Source: JAWSVE01 sp050789445 (GTDB lineage Bacteria; Pseudomonadota; Gammaproteobacteria; Pseudomonadales; Cellvibrionaceae). Taken from it: a stretch of DNA of 64,000 nucleotides. Positions 46,464 to 55,708 of this stretch are shown piece after piece. The position numbers and the translations under genes were made by a program. Positions within the stretch are counted from its first letter, which is position 1. Each line of letters begins with the position of its first letter. The DNA lies in NCBI GenBank assembly GCA_050789445.1, contig JAILXR010000001.1, positions 992,001-1,056,000 on the forward strand, written 5' to 3'. The notes beneath the pieces are model-generated. The model ran no database searches. It saw nothing but the letters and a program-made list of their open reading frames with translations, and had not been told where the DNA came from.

Positions 46464-46651
46464 TTATACACTCAGATTGCTTGATCAACCGGATCAATGC
46501 CTTCAAAAATTCAGTTAAAGCTAGCGATTCCGATCTACGAATATCCCAAAAGGTGAACTAGAACTAACCCATTTATGGGGCCTCCATTAATGCGATCTTT
46601 TACAAGACGCTATACAATGCGGCCTTTAAACCGATCAATAGAATCTTAGCA

Positions 46652-48133
46652 TTGACTACGCCAACATCTTCATCTGCAAACAGCGCCACAACTAAAGATT
46701 CTGAACAGACTCACGCGATCAATACGTGGAAAATCGAGTACCTCTCTGATAGCGGCGCCTATTATTCTGCCATTCGACATTTGCCAAACCCTATTTGGTT
46801 AGATAGTGGACGACCACAAGCCGCTTTTGGTCGCTACGACATCATTACAGCAGCTCCAAGCTCTAGCTTTTCAACCGATGGGAATCTGACAATGATTACT
46901 CATCACGCCGATATATTTTCAAACAAGTCGGATCAGCACCTAACAAGTGAATCTGATCCTTTCTTGCTGATAGATACTGCTGTCCAGAAACTAGGCGCCT
47001 GCAAGGACGTTTCACTGCCATTTACGGGCGGTGCTCTTGGGTATTTTGGCTACAACTTACGGGGGATTATCGAGCCCAACCTACTCCCTATTAAGTGTGA
47101 TATCGAAATCCCCGACATGCTCATTGGCATCTACCAATGGGCCATTATTCAAGATCATCATGAAGAAGAATCTTATTTGATCGCCCATACCAGCCTTGAT
47201 GACCGAGTTCAAAAAGAGCTTTTAAAGCTTGTAGTCAAAAGAAAAAAAATCAAAGCAAAAAATACAAGAAAACCAATAAAAATCAAAAAGATAAAAAGAA
47301 AAGTTAAAGTAAAAGAATATGCAGAAGCCATTAACAAAATCCATGATTACATCGCTGCGGGAGACTGCTACCAAGTCAATTTTGCTCAACGCTTCGAGGC
47401 AAAGTATAAAGGTGATAGCTTTCAAGCATACCAACATCTACGGCAGCTACTACCCGCTCCTTTTGGTTGTTATATGGAGTTTGAAGGCGGCACTATTCTT
47501 AGCCATTCTCCTGAACGCTTTCTCAAAGTAGAGGGCGAACAAGTAGAAACGAAACCGATTAAAGGCACCATAGAGCGCGGCAAAAACGAAAAAGAAGACA
47601 TTCAAAAAGCCGGCGAGCTGCTTAACAGCGTAAAAGATCGCGCTGAAAACCTCATGATTGTTGATTTATTGCGCAATGACCTTAGCAAGAATTGCCAACT
47701 CGGAAGCGTCGAAACGCCTGAGCTTTTCAAATTAGAAAGCTACGCCAATGTTCATCATTTAGTCAGCAAAGTTACCGGGAAACTCAGACCCGAATCCAGT
47801 TCGCTAGATTTACTTAAAGGGTGCTTTCCTGGTGGTTCGATTACCGGTGCCCCAAAGTTTCGATCAATGGAAATTATTGATGAACTGGAATCGCTTGAAC
47901 GATCAATTTATTGCGGAAGTATCGGCTACATAAGCTCTAACGGCAAAATGGACACTAACATTGCCATTCGAACTATCGCTTGTGATGAGAAGAAAATGTA
48001 TTGCTGGGGCGGCGGTGGAATTGTCGCCGATTCAGAAACCGACAAAGAATATAAAGAAAGCCTTCAAAAGGTGAATGTACTACTTGAGGGTTTAACGTTT
48101 TTTTCAAAAAACGAGGAAGAAAGCAGCCCCTAA
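46652..48133 (+). CDS. pabB: Aminodeoxychorismate synthase component I
   Basis: A 493-residue chorismate-binding enzyme. The N-terminal part contains LPNPIWLDSGRP and GRYDIITAAP (PabB-like), the C-terminal part the catalytic core: KIHDYIAAGDCYQVNFAQRF, GCYMEFEGG, SHSPERFLK, KPIKGTIERG and GGSITGAPKFRSMEIIDELE. PabB makes 4-amino-4-deoxychorismate for folate synthesis with a glutaminase partner (PabA), not in the window. A very basic segment (about 191-221, 17 Lys or Arg in 31) links the two parts. The start is TTG without a visible ribosome binding site. It points toward thrH. Confidence 0.9.
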   Translation: MTTPTSSSANSATTKDSEQTHAINTWKIEYLSDSGAYYSAIRHLPNPIWLDSGRPQAAFGRYDIITAAPSSSFSTDGNLTMITHHADIFSNKSDQHLTSESDPFLLIDTAVQKLGACKDVSLPFTGGALGYFGYNLRGIIEPNLLPIKCDIEIPDMLIGIYQWAIIQDHHEEESYLIAHTSLDDRVQKELLKLVVKRKKIKAKNTRKPIKIKKIKRKVKVKEYAEAINKIHDYIAAGDCYQVNFAQRFEAKYKGDSFQAYQHLRQLLPAPFGCYMEFEGGTILSHSPERFLKVEGEQVETKPIKGTIERGKNEKEDIQKAGELLNSVKDRAENLMIVDLLRNDLSKNCQLGSVETPELFKLESYANVHHLVSKVTGKLRPESSSLDLLKGCFPGGSITGAPKFRSMEIIDELESLERSIYCGSIGYISSNGKMDTNIAIRTIACDEKKMYCWGGGGIVADSETDKEYKESLQKVNVLLEGLTFFSKNEEESSP

Positions 48134-48192
48134 CCTGAAAACAGCTGCTTATAAAGACCCCTCCCTCTCTACTCCGACCTTAAAAACAATAG

Positions 48193-48810
48193 CTACAACG
48201 ATAAATCTCTATTGCTCGCTTTGAGAAATTCTTTTTTCAAATCTTCGAAAGTATGTACGGCAGGGAACTGTGGGAACTCTTTGATCACATTATCCGGCGC
48301 ATGAAACAAAATACCTGCATTTGCTTCACTTAGCATGGTTGTATCATTATAAGAATCACCAGCAGCAATGATGCGGTAATAGAGCGTTTTTAAAGCTAAG
48401 ACCGATTGCCTCTTCGGGTCGCGCTGCCGCAAGTTATAACCTGTCACCTTTCCCGCTTTATCAATATCCAAACGATGACAAAATAACGTTGGCCAGCCTA
48501 ACTGCTTCATCAAAGGCTGAGAGAATTCGTAGAACGTATCTGACAAAATGATCACCTGAAAACGCTCACGAAGCCAATCAACAAATTCTCTAGCGCCCTC
48601 TAACGGCTCTAATTGAGCAATCACTTCTTGAATCTCATGAATGCCCAAGCCATTTTCTTCTAGAATTCGTAATCGCTGAGTCATCAAAACATCATAATCA
48701 GGAATGTCACGCGTGGTCGCTTTCAATTCTTCTATACCGGTCTTCTCAGCAAAAGCAATCCATATTTCAGGAACCAAAACACCTTCAAGGTCTAAACACG
48801 CTAATTCCAC
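48193..48810 (-). CDS. thrH: Bifunctional phosphoserine phosphatase/homoserine phosphotransferase ThrH
   Basis: A 205-residue HAD protein starting MELACLDLEGVLVPEIWIAFAEKTGI, where the nucleophile is in DLEGVLVPE (rather than DxDGT). LSDTFYEF, KRQSVLAL and AAGDSYNDTTML are the other HAD motifs. The sequence agrees with Pseudomonas ThrH (about 205 residues), which moves phosphate from phosphoserine to homoserine. It is convergent with pabB, and cysH lies nearby, the same set as in Pseudomonas. Confidence 0.93.
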   Translation of the reverse strand: MELACLDLEGVLVPEIWIAFAEKTGIEELKATTRDIPDYDVLMTQRLRILEENGLGIHEIQEVIAQLEPLEGAREFVDWLRERFQVIILSDTFYEFSQPLMKQLGWPTLFCHRLDIDKAGKVTGYNLRQRDPKRQSVLALKTLYYRIIAAGDSYNDTTMLSEANAGILFHAPDNVIKEFPQFPAVHTFEDLKKEFLKASNRDLSL

Positions 48811-49267
48811 AACAGTTCTCCGACTCAGTTTTTTAAGAAAGCGCCAATCTACAGATAGACGATAGTTTCTGCAATAAAACCTCGATAAGTCTCCTTATTT
48901 TTTAAGTGTGAAAACCATATTTTCACGTGGAACATTTAATACTTTACTTTAACTTGAATGGCTAACTGGCCTCCCTTCCTTTTTCTTATGGCGCCCTACA
49001 GCCCAATAAAATCAAGAGTTTTCGACCACATCTAGTGCGTTAGTATCCATTCGCGTCCACATCTGGTGTAAAATTAAACCTTATAGCTTTCTTTTTCAGC
49101 AATGTTCCACAGTAGGCGATCCCATATTATTTCCTTCTTTTGGTTCTTTTTGATCTATTCGTATTGAAAAGGATTATTTCTAACAAGGTGCGACCTCTGC
49201 TATTCTTCGCCGCTTGTTATTCGTTTTATATTATCCGTTTCTTTCTATACATTGATCCAAGGAACCC
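48811..49267. other. Divergent intergenic region thrH-cysH
   Basis: About 457 bases without a gene. A perfect 7-base inverted repeat GTGAAAA-CCATA-TTTTCAC lies at 48908-48926; it could be an operator or part of a transcript. I see nothing else. Confidence 0.4.
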
Positions 49268-49996
49268 GTGTCGATGACTGACAATATCCCTACTGTTGAT
49301 ATTGATACCAAGCTGCAATCTGAACCCCCACACGAGATCCTTAAGTATGCTCTCGATCGGTTCGACAATATCGCCATCTCATTCAGTGGTGCCGAAGATG
49401 TTGTTCTTGTAGATATGGCGCATCAAATCAACCCCAATGTGAATGTCTTTTCCTTGGATACCGGACGACTTCACCCAGAAACCTATCGCTTCATTGAGAA
49501 GGTCCGAAAACATTACAACATCAACATAGAGCTGCTTTTACCCAATGCCGAGTCGGTGAATAAGCTTGTTCGAGAAAAAGGCTTATTTAGCTTTTACGAG
49601 GACGACCATAAAGAATGCTGTAGCCTTCGAAAAGTGATGCCTTTAAAAGAAAAACTACTGAGCCTCGATGCGTGGGTCACAGGCCAAAGGCGTGATCAAA
49701 GCCCAGGAACACGAGCTCAAATCCCTGTTATTCAGGAAGATCGAGCCTTTTCACGCCCGAAGGAGACACTAACCAAGTTTAATCCGCTTGCGAATTGGAG
49801 CTCCAGAATGGTTTGGGATTACATCCGCTCGTACAACGTTCCTTACAACGAACTTCATGATCAAGGCTTTATTTCTATCGGCTGCGAACCATGCACTCGC
49901 CCTCTTGGCCCAAATCAACATGAGCGTGAAGGCCGCTGGTGGTGGGAAGAAGCCACTCAAAAAGAATGTGGGCTTCATGGCGTAAATGTTAAGTAG
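49268..49996 (+). CDS. cysH: Assimilatory sulfate reductase, CysH (APS reductase type with Fe-S cluster)
   Basis: A 242-residue protein. SFSGAEDVVLVDMA is the nucleotide pyrophosphatase P-loop; ECCSLRK (Cys117, Cys118) and GCEPCTRP (Cys206, Cys209) are the [4Fe-4S] ligand pairs of bacterial APS reductase, and the catalytic Cys234 is in ECGLHG near the C-terminus. It reduces APS to sulfite with thioredoxin. PAPS reductases of E. coli type lack the CC...CxxC cluster ligands, so APS is the likely substrate. The start is GTG at 49268 or ATG at 49274, both after AAGGA. Confidence 0.92.
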   Translation: MSMTDNIPTVDIDTKLQSEPPHEILKYALDRFDNIAISFSGAEDVVLVDMAHQINPNVNVFSLDTGRLHPETYRFIEKVRKHYNINIELLLPNAESVNKLVREKGLFSFYEDDHKECCSLRKVMPLKEKLLSLDAWVTGQRRDQSPGTRAQIPVIQEDRAFSRPKETLTKFNPLANWSSRMVWDYIRSYNVPYNELHDQGFISIGCEPCTRPLGPNQHEREGRWWWEEATQKECGLHGVNVK

Positions 49997-50088
49997 CCGT
50001 TAGCCCGTGCAAACCCTTATTTGACTAGCCTCTAAAGTAAGCTACTACTTTTTAGGACGACAGACAAAAAAACATTAAGAGAGAAGAC

Positions 50089-50424
50089 ATGAAGATTACT
50101 CTTGTTAAAAAAATACTCGCTGACGGCTCTCCCTGTAAAAAGTGTGCTGATGTGATCGGCAAGCTTGAAGAGTCCGGTCACATTAAATCTATTAACGAAG
50201 TTTTAGTCGCTGATGAACGCGATGAAGCAAGTGCAGGGATGGCTCTGGCAAAAGAGCTCAATGTAGAAAGAGCTCCATTCTTTGTGGTTGAAAGAGATGG
50301 GCAAGCACCTGAGGTTTATACGGTTTATTTAAAATTTGTAAAAGAAGTGCTTAGCGAAGAACAATCTGCAGCAGATGAAGCCAGAGAAATTATGGATAAC
50401 GCGGCGGATTTGGATTTTATCTAG
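50089..50424 (+). CDS. Thioredoxin-fold protein downstream of cysH
   Basis: A 111-residue protein with a CKKC motif near the N-terminus (SPCKKCADVI, about residues 16-19), then a beta-alpha pattern with ERAPFFVVERDG (cis-Pro position). It resembles glutaredoxin-like or thioredoxin-like proteins and occurs next to cysH in Pseudomonas as far as I recall. It lies about 92 bases after cysH, likely on the same transcript, and could act as its reductant; that is inference. Confidence 0.75.
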   Translation: MKITLVKKILADGSPCKKCADVIGKLEESGHIKSINEVLVADERDEASAGMALAKELNVERAPFFVVERDGQAPEVYTVYLKFVKEVLSEEQSAADEAREIMDNAADLDFI

Positions 50425-50565
50425 TAGATTAAGTAAGAAAGCTCGCACTAACACCACTGTAAAATAAGCTTCTTAGTCGAAACGTTCACCAACTTAAACG
50501 GCTCAAGGCTTTTGATCTAACCCTTTTTCACTTCCCATTCAATGGTAATTCAACAATCCCCACCC

Positions 50566-50617
50566 AAAAAAAACCTTGCTCTCTGATACTTAAAAGTATT
50601 GAAAACAAGGTTTTTTT
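50566..50617. terminator. Bidirectional rho-independent terminator between the thioredoxin-fold gene and cysB
   Basis: An 11-12 base stem (A-rich run plus CCTTG at 50574-50578, pairing with CAAGG at 50606-50610 and the T run at 50611-50617) encloses a 27-base loop containing its own small palindrome. It has T-tracts on both strands and sits between convergent genes. Confidence 0.85.
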
Positions 50618-50667
50618 AAACAGATAAAATTACTTAATCAGCCAAAATTAGCTACTAACTTATCAAA

Positions 50668-51642
50668 TCAATAAGTCGGTATCTCTACACTTTGGAATAA
50701 CTCTTCAAGCTCTGCTCTTGAATGCCGCTCATAGGCCTTATCGACTATTTCTTTCGTCAAGTGCGGCGCAAACTGCTCGATAAATTCATACATGAAGCCA
50801 CGTAAGAATGTACCTCGGCGGAATCCAATTTTCGTAATGCTTGTTTTGAAAAGATGGCTGGCATCTAAAGCGACTAAATCAGAATCCAACACTTCGTCAT
50901 GAGCCATCTTAGCAATAATACCGATTCCAAGACCTAAACGGACGTATGTTTTAATAACGTCAGCGTCTGCGGCCGTGAAAACGACCTTAGGGGCCAGACC
51001 ACGATCAATAAACGCCTCATCGAGCTTAGAGCGACCTGTAAAGCCAAACACATAAGTAACAATGGGGTGTTTTGCAATCTCTTCAAGCGTCAATTCAGAA
51101 ACTTGGCAAAGAGGATGATCTTTAGGAACAACAATACAGCGATTCCAACGATAGCAAGGCATCATGACAAGGTCACTGAAGAGATCTAATGCTTCAGTCG
51201 CTATGGCGAAATCGACAGTACCGTCGGCAGCCATCTCAGAAATTTGCATTGGTGTACCTTGGTGCATGTGAAGAGAGACATCAGGGTAATCACCAATAAA
51301 AGATTCAATCACTTTTGGCAGTGCATAACGAGCTTGGGTATGAGTTGTCGCTATCGACAAGGTACCTTTTTTCTCATTGCTGTATTCTTGAGCTACCTGC
51401 TTAATACTTTCTACTTTTCGTAGAATTTCACCTGCAGTCTTAAGAATTGCTTCACCGGCTGGAGTAATACGGGTTAAATGCTTTCCACTACGTGAAAAAA
51501 CTTCTACTCCCAACTCGTCTTCGAGCAACCGTATTTGCTTACTGATCCCAGGTTGAGACGTATATAGACTTTGAGCCGTCGCCGAAACGTTTAAATCGTG
51601 ATGTGCAACTTCCCAAATATATCGTAACTGCTGCAGTTTCAT
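50668..51642 (-). CDS. cysB: LysR-type regulator CysB
   Basis: A 324-residue LysR regulator. MKLQQLRYIWEVAHHDLNVSATAQSLYTSQPGISKQIRLLEDELGVEVF is the CysB helix-turn-helix, and the effector domain has ATTHTQARYALP and HPIVTYVFGFTGRSKLDEAF. CysB activates sulfate assimilation genes when N-acetylserine is present. It is divergent from the TSUP gene, and cysH lies nearby, so both are likely targets. Confidence 0.94.
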   Translation of the reverse strand: MKLQQLRYIWEVAHHDLNVSATAQSLYTSQPGISKQIRLLEDELGVEVFSRSGKHLTRITPAGEAILKTAGEILRKVESIKQVAQEYSNEKKGTLSIATTHTQARYALPKVIESFIGDYPDVSLHMHQGTPMQISEMAADGTVDFAIATEALDLFSDLVMMPCYRWNRCIVVPKDHPLCQVSELTLEEIAKHPIVTYVFGFTGRSKLDEAFIDRGLAPKVVFTAADADVIKTYVRLGLGIGIIAKMAHDEVLDSDLVALDASHLFKTSITKIGFRRGTFLRGFMYEFIEQFAPHLTKEIVDKAYERHSRAELEELFQSVEIPTY

Positions 51643-51799
51643 ATACCCTCCGAATGGCCGCGCAGTGTAATTGCGTTTTGATTATAAAAATATGCAAAAA
51701 TATTCTTTTCAAGAATAGTAACAAATCTCTATATTTACCAGTCTGATTTTAAGCATAACTGGTTTTTAGTGCCAAATTACATATAAAAGTCCACATTTC

Positions 51800-52585
51800 A
51801 TGGAATTTATTCTCTACATCATCGCCGGCGGAGCTGTCGGAATAGCCATTGGCATGACCGGTGTTGGGGGAGGTTCCTTAATGACTCCCCTACTCATCCT
51901 CTTTGGCTTCCCCTATAACGTCGCTATCGGCACCGATCTTTTATATGCCGCTATTACAAAAAGCGGTGGTGTTATATCTCACCACAAACAAAAAAATATT
52001 GAATGGAAGCTCGTCGGGCTTTTTGCGGCCGGCAGTATTCCCGCCTCTATCGTCACTATATTACTTCTTGATCGTGTATTTATGAATGCTGACGATTATA
52101 AACCGATACTGACTACCGCTTTAGGTGTCATGCTGATTTTGACGTCGATAGTTTTGCTGTTTAGAAAAAAGATACAAACGTCTACTCATGACTCACCAAA
52201 TCAGTTCGCTTTGTGGTCTCAAAAGCATTCCGAAACGATTACAGTCATTTCAGGTGCTTTACTCGGCATTTTTGTTACCCTTTCTTCAGTTGGGGCTGGC
52301 GCATTCTGTGCTGCGTTATTACTAATATTGTACCCAAAACTATCGTCGATGAAAGTCGTCGGAACCGATATTGCTCACGCAGTCCCACTGACATTCGTCG
52401 CCGGTCTCGGGCATCTTATTTTTTTGGGTAATGTCGATTTTGTTTTATTGGGATGTTTATTGCTCGGTTCATTACCTGCCATTCATCTCGGAACAAAATT
52501 AGGTTCAAAAGTGCCAAGCCACATCATGCTACAAATACTTGCCAGTATTTTAATGATCCTAGGTGTTAGATTCGCATTTTTTTAA
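51800..52585 (+). CDS. TSUP (TauE/SafE) family sulfite/sulfonate exporter
   Basis: A 261-residue membrane protein with 7-8 hydrophobic segments. The duplicated motif is GMTGVGGGSLMTPLLILFGFPYNVAIGTDLLYAAITK near the N-terminus and LSSVGAGAFCAALLLILYPKLSSMKVVGTDIAHAVPLTF in the second half. TSUP proteins move sulfite, sulfonates or other anions. Being divergent from cysB points to a sulfur-related role, possibly sulfite efflux. Confidence 0.88.
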   Translation: MEFILYIIAGGAVGIAIGMTGVGGGSLMTPLLILFGFPYNVAIGTDLLYAAITKSGGVISHHKQKNIEWKLVGLFAAGSIPASIVTILLLDRVFMNADDYKPILTTALGVMLILTSIVLLFRKKIQTSTHDSPNQFALWSQKHSETITVISGALLGIFVTLSSVGAGAFCAALLLILYPKLSSMKVVGTDIAHAVPLTFVAGLGHLIFLGNVDFVLLGCLLLGSLPAIHLGTKLGSKVPSHIMLQILASILMILGVRFAFF

Positions 52586-52613
52586 ATTCAAAAAACTTTT
52601 CTAGAGCCGATTT

Positions 52614-53174
52614 TTAAAAAAGTGGGTGCTGCCGAGGAAGATCTGACAAATCCAAAGAACTTGGGGACTGGGGTAACATTGGAACAGTAAAGACAGGTAT
52701 TTTAGAAAGTTGTAACACCTTATTGGTAACAGACCCAAGACCATATCCGTGAACCACATCAGGGCTATGACTGCCCATCACTATAAGGTCTGCCTGTCTT
52801 TCGTGTGCATGCTTTAAAATTATATCTGCTGGCCTTCCTGGCTCAACAATCACTTCAACATCAGACAACTCTCTAGCTGTTTTGACTTGGGTCTGCCCTT
52901 CTAATTGACCATCTAAAAACTCATCGGCCAAAAGGTCAATCAATTGATCTTTTATATTTGACAAGACGACGCCGTGCTCGCCTTCTTGAAGATCTTTTGA
53001 TATTTCTTGAGGAAGATAAGTACTAATGACTGCGTTGCCTAAAAAGCCTAACGGCTCAACAGCGTGAACGGCGACAACCGTTGCATCGCAATCTTTTGCT
53101 AAAGCAATTACGTGTTGCACCACATAGGGAGTATAAACACTCATGTCCGCCGCAAAGACGATTGTTTGAATCAT
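52614..53174 (-). CDS. Universal stress protein (UspA family)
   Basis: From the ATG at 53174 (MIQTIVFAADMSVYT) the protein has about 186 residues with the Usp fold: the N-terminal strand, ATVVAVHAVEPLG, and the ATP-binding type motif IVMGSHSPDVVHGYGLGSVTNKVLQLSKIPVFTVP. An insertion of about 40 residues with hydrophilic character lies in the middle. The frame upstream of 53174 is open but lacks good start evidence. Function is stress-related in general terms only. Confidence 0.85.
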   Translation of the reverse strand: MIQTIVFAADMSVYTPYVVQHVIALAKDCDATVVAVHAVEPLGFLGNAVISTYLPQEISKDLQEGEHGVVLSNIKDQLIDLLADEFLDGQLEGQTQVKTARELSDVEVIVEPGRPADIILKHAHERQADLIVMGSHSPDVVHGYGLGSVTNKVLQLSKIPVFTVPMLPQSPSSLDLSDLPRQHPLF

Positions 53175-53338
53175 AAAACCAAGTACCGATACTTCTACTT
53201 TTTGCGATCTATTGAAAATCATGCTGAAAATTGAAATTCAATACTACAGAGCTGCATGAAGCAGACAGCCTTTCTCTAAAAAGCATAGCAGCGAAAATGG
53301 TCTTTTAAAAAAACCCTATAGAATAATTTGATGTGAAC

Positions 53339-54259
53339 CTAAGGTTTATCCTTCACTGTAGGTTTATTGGCAATTCCATGGGGCACGTGCCCTGTTGCAA
53401 CATGCACGCTAGCGGAGTCGCAATGTTGACGCTGATCATCAAAAAAAACATCAGCTCCATATGCTTGTAAAAAACTGCCTTTTTCCAGGCCACCTAAAAA
53501 AAGTGATTCATCAATTCTTATTTCCCACTCACGTAAGGTTCGAATAACTCTTTCGTGAGCTGGAGCAGATCGAGCCGTCACTAAGGCAGTTCTGATAGGA
53601 CTCTCTTCTCCCTTGAACTCAGCTTGAAGCCCGTGAAGTGCCGACAAGAAATCTTTAAAGGGTCCGACTTTTAAAGGTAATTTAGCCGAAGCTTTTTCAC
53701 TAGTAGTAAAGGCTTCTAATCCGTCTCGTTTAAACACCTGTTCAGCTTCATCGGAAAACAAAACGGCATCGCCATCAAATGCAAATCGAAGTTGCTCACC
53801 ATGATCAGATTTATTTTTTGACGCGAGTAACGTTGCAGCAGCTATCCCATGATCTAACGCGTGTCTAACATCATCTCCATGCGTAGATAAAAACAAATGG
53901 CATCCAAATGCGTGAACATAACGGTATGGGCTTTCGCCGCTACAAAAAGCAGCTCTGCTAATAGTTAAGCCATAGTGCTCGATAGAATTAAAAATACGCA
54001 GCCCCGTATCTGCACTGTTACGCGACAGCAAAATAACTTCTACTCGAGGCTCACCACCTAACCTTTCGTTTATGCGCAATAATTTTTGCACCATTGGAAA
54101 AGCATCGCCTTTTTCTAAAACCTCATTTTCGTGCTCAATTTGATATTTAGAATAAGCGTCTAACCCTTCTTTTTCATAAACATCATTACTAGCTGAAAGA
54201 TTGAATAAAGCGCGAGAGGAGATCGCAATGATTAATTTATTTCCAAAACCTTTAGGCAT
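53339..54259 (-). CDS. 5'-nucleotidase (cytosolic cN-I-like)
   Basis: A 306-residue protein resembling the NT5C1-like 5'-nucleotidases: LIIAISSRALFNLSASND (motif with Ser/Asn), EVILLSRNSADTGLRIFNSI, FAFDGDAVLFSDEAE and EKGSFLQAYGADVFFDDQRQHCDSA. These enzymes hydrolyse nucleoside monophosphates. It is transcribed with the AGCS gene upstream (31 bases away). Confidence 0.83.
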   Translation of the reverse strand: MPKGFGNKLIIAISSRALFNLSASNDVYEKEGLDAYSKYQIEHENEVLEKGDAFPMVQKLLRINERLGGEPRVEVILLSRNSADTGLRIFNSIEHYGLTISRAAFCSGESPYRYVHAFGCHLFLSTHGDDVRHALDHGIAAATLLASKNKSDHGEQLRFAFDGDAVLFSDEAEQVFKRDGLEAFTTSEKASAKLPLKVGPFKDFLSALHGLQAEFKGEESPIRTALVTARSAPAHERVIRTLREWEIRIDESLFLGGLEKGSFLQAYGADVFFDDQRQHCDSASVHVATGHVPHGIANKPTVKDKP

Positions 54260-54290
54260 TTAATTCTTCACCGGTATGATTTATAAAAGT

Positions 54291-55655
54291 TTATACTTTA
54301 TGTTCCGAAGCAAAATATTCTTTCGTTAAGCGTACAACAACTCCACTTAATAATATCAATGCAATTAAATTTGGAATTGCCATCAACCCATTTAACGTGT
54401 CAGCAATCATCCAAACCATGTCGAGTCCTACTGCACAAGCGCCTACCGGAATCATTAATACCCATAATAGCCTGAAAGGCATCTCTATTTTGGTACCAAA
54501 TAAAAATTGGGCACAACGCTCTCCGTAATAACTCCAACCTAAAATTGTCGTAAACGCAAAAAGAACGATGCCAACAGAAACAAAAACATCACCAAAGGGA
54601 ATTGCGCTGGCAAATGCTGCTTGAGACATAGCAACTCCTTTTGCCTCTCCATCCCAAACGCCAGTAACAATAATTGCTAGACCTGTAATAGAGCAGATGA
54701 TTAAAGTATCAAGAAATGTTCCCAGCATTGCAATTAGGCCTTGTCTAACAGGGCTATCTGTTTTAGCTGCTGCATGTGCAATTGGGGCACTTCCCAGCCC
54801 AGCTTCGTTTGAAAAAACTCCACGAGCTATGCCAAACCGAATGGCCATGGCAACAGCGGCACCAGCAAAACCACCTTGTGCAGCGACAGGGCTAAATGCA
54901 CTTTCAAAAACCAGTCTAATGGCTTCTGGTATTGCAGAAATATTAATAAAAATAATCCAAAGACCTGCGAACAAATAAGTAATCCCCATGATCGGAACTA
55001 ATTTACCAGCCACACTAGCAATTCGTTTTATGCCTCCAATCAAAACAATGCCAGCTAAAACCATCAATACCGCACCAGTAATAAATTTATCGAGTAAGAC
55101 ATCCTTAAAAATGGTTTTTTCCGAGCCGACTATAGTGTGTATCGCATCAGCAACAGAGTTTGCTTGAACTGCATTACCGATGCCAAAGCCCGCAAGCGAT
55201 CCAAAAATTGCAAATAGAGTTCCTAGCCACAACCATTTTTTCCCCAAGCCATTTTTAATGTAATACATCGGCCCGCCAATATGTAAACCATCTTTATCGG
55301 TTTCTCTATAATGAACGGCACAAACAGCTTCCGAGTATTTTGTTGCCATCCCTACTAATGCACTACACCACATCCAAAACAACGCACCGGGACCACCCAA
55401 GCCTATTGCCGTTGCAACGCCTACAATATTTCCTGTACCAATTGTCGCGGACAAAGAAGTCATTAACGCATGAAATGGAGAAATATCACCCTCCCCTTTT
55501 TCTTCTCGTCCATGAGCAAGCTGTTTAAAACCATAAAATATTTTTCGAAGAGGGATGGCACGTAACATGATCATTAAGAAAGAGCCGGTACCAAGAATTA
55601 ACACAAGCATCCAAGGGCCCCATGCCAGACTATTTATCATTTTTAATAATTCCAT
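54291..55655 (-). CDS. AGCS family sodium:alanine/glycine symporter
   Basis: A 454-residue polytopic protein with many hydrophobic segments. LSATIGTGNIVGVATAIGLGGPGALFWMW is the AGCS signature, followed by YSEAVCAVHYRE, GGPMYYIKNGLG and GVFSNEAGLGSAPIAHAAAKT. It imports small neutral amino acids with sodium. It lies 53 bases downstream of a PLP enzyme gene of D-cysteine desulfhydrase type, so D-amino acids are possible substrates. Confidence 0.9.
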   Translation of the reverse strand: MELLKMINSLAWGPWMLVLILGTGSFLMIMLRAIPLRKIFYGFKQLAHGREEKGEGDISPFHALMTSLSATIGTGNIVGVATAIGLGGPGALFWMWCSALVGMATKYSEAVCAVHYRETDKDGLHIGGPMYYIKNGLGKKWLWLGTLFAIFGSLAGFGIGNAVQANSVADAIHTIVGSEKTIFKDVLLDKFITGAVLMVLAGIVLIGGIKRIASVAGKLVPIMGITYLFAGLWIIFINISAIPEAIRLVFESAFSPVAAQGGFAGAAVAMAIRFGIARGVFSNEAGLGSAPIAHAAAKTDSPVRQGLIAMLGTFLDTLIICSITGLAIIVTGVWDGEAKGVAMSQAAFASAIPFGDVFVSVGIVLFAFTTILGWSYYGERCAQFLFGTKIEMPFRLLWVLMIPVGACAVGLDMVWMIADTLNGLMAIPNLIALILLSGVVVRLTKEYFASEHKV

Positions 55656-55708
55656 GCTGCCTCTTTAATTAATATTTATTTCTCATTCAGTAATTTAATT
55701 ATTTTCAA

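Noticed and set aside
46452..46651. Possible extra coding fragment upstream of the permease remnant
   Set aside because: Translation of the minus strand gives a short stretch that I could not match to any MacB region, so I left it outside the pseudogene.
48908..48926. Inverted repeat GTGAAAA-CCATA-TTTTCAC as a terminator
   Set aside because: It lies in a divergent region, with no transcript end expected and no T-tract after it; an operator is as likely.
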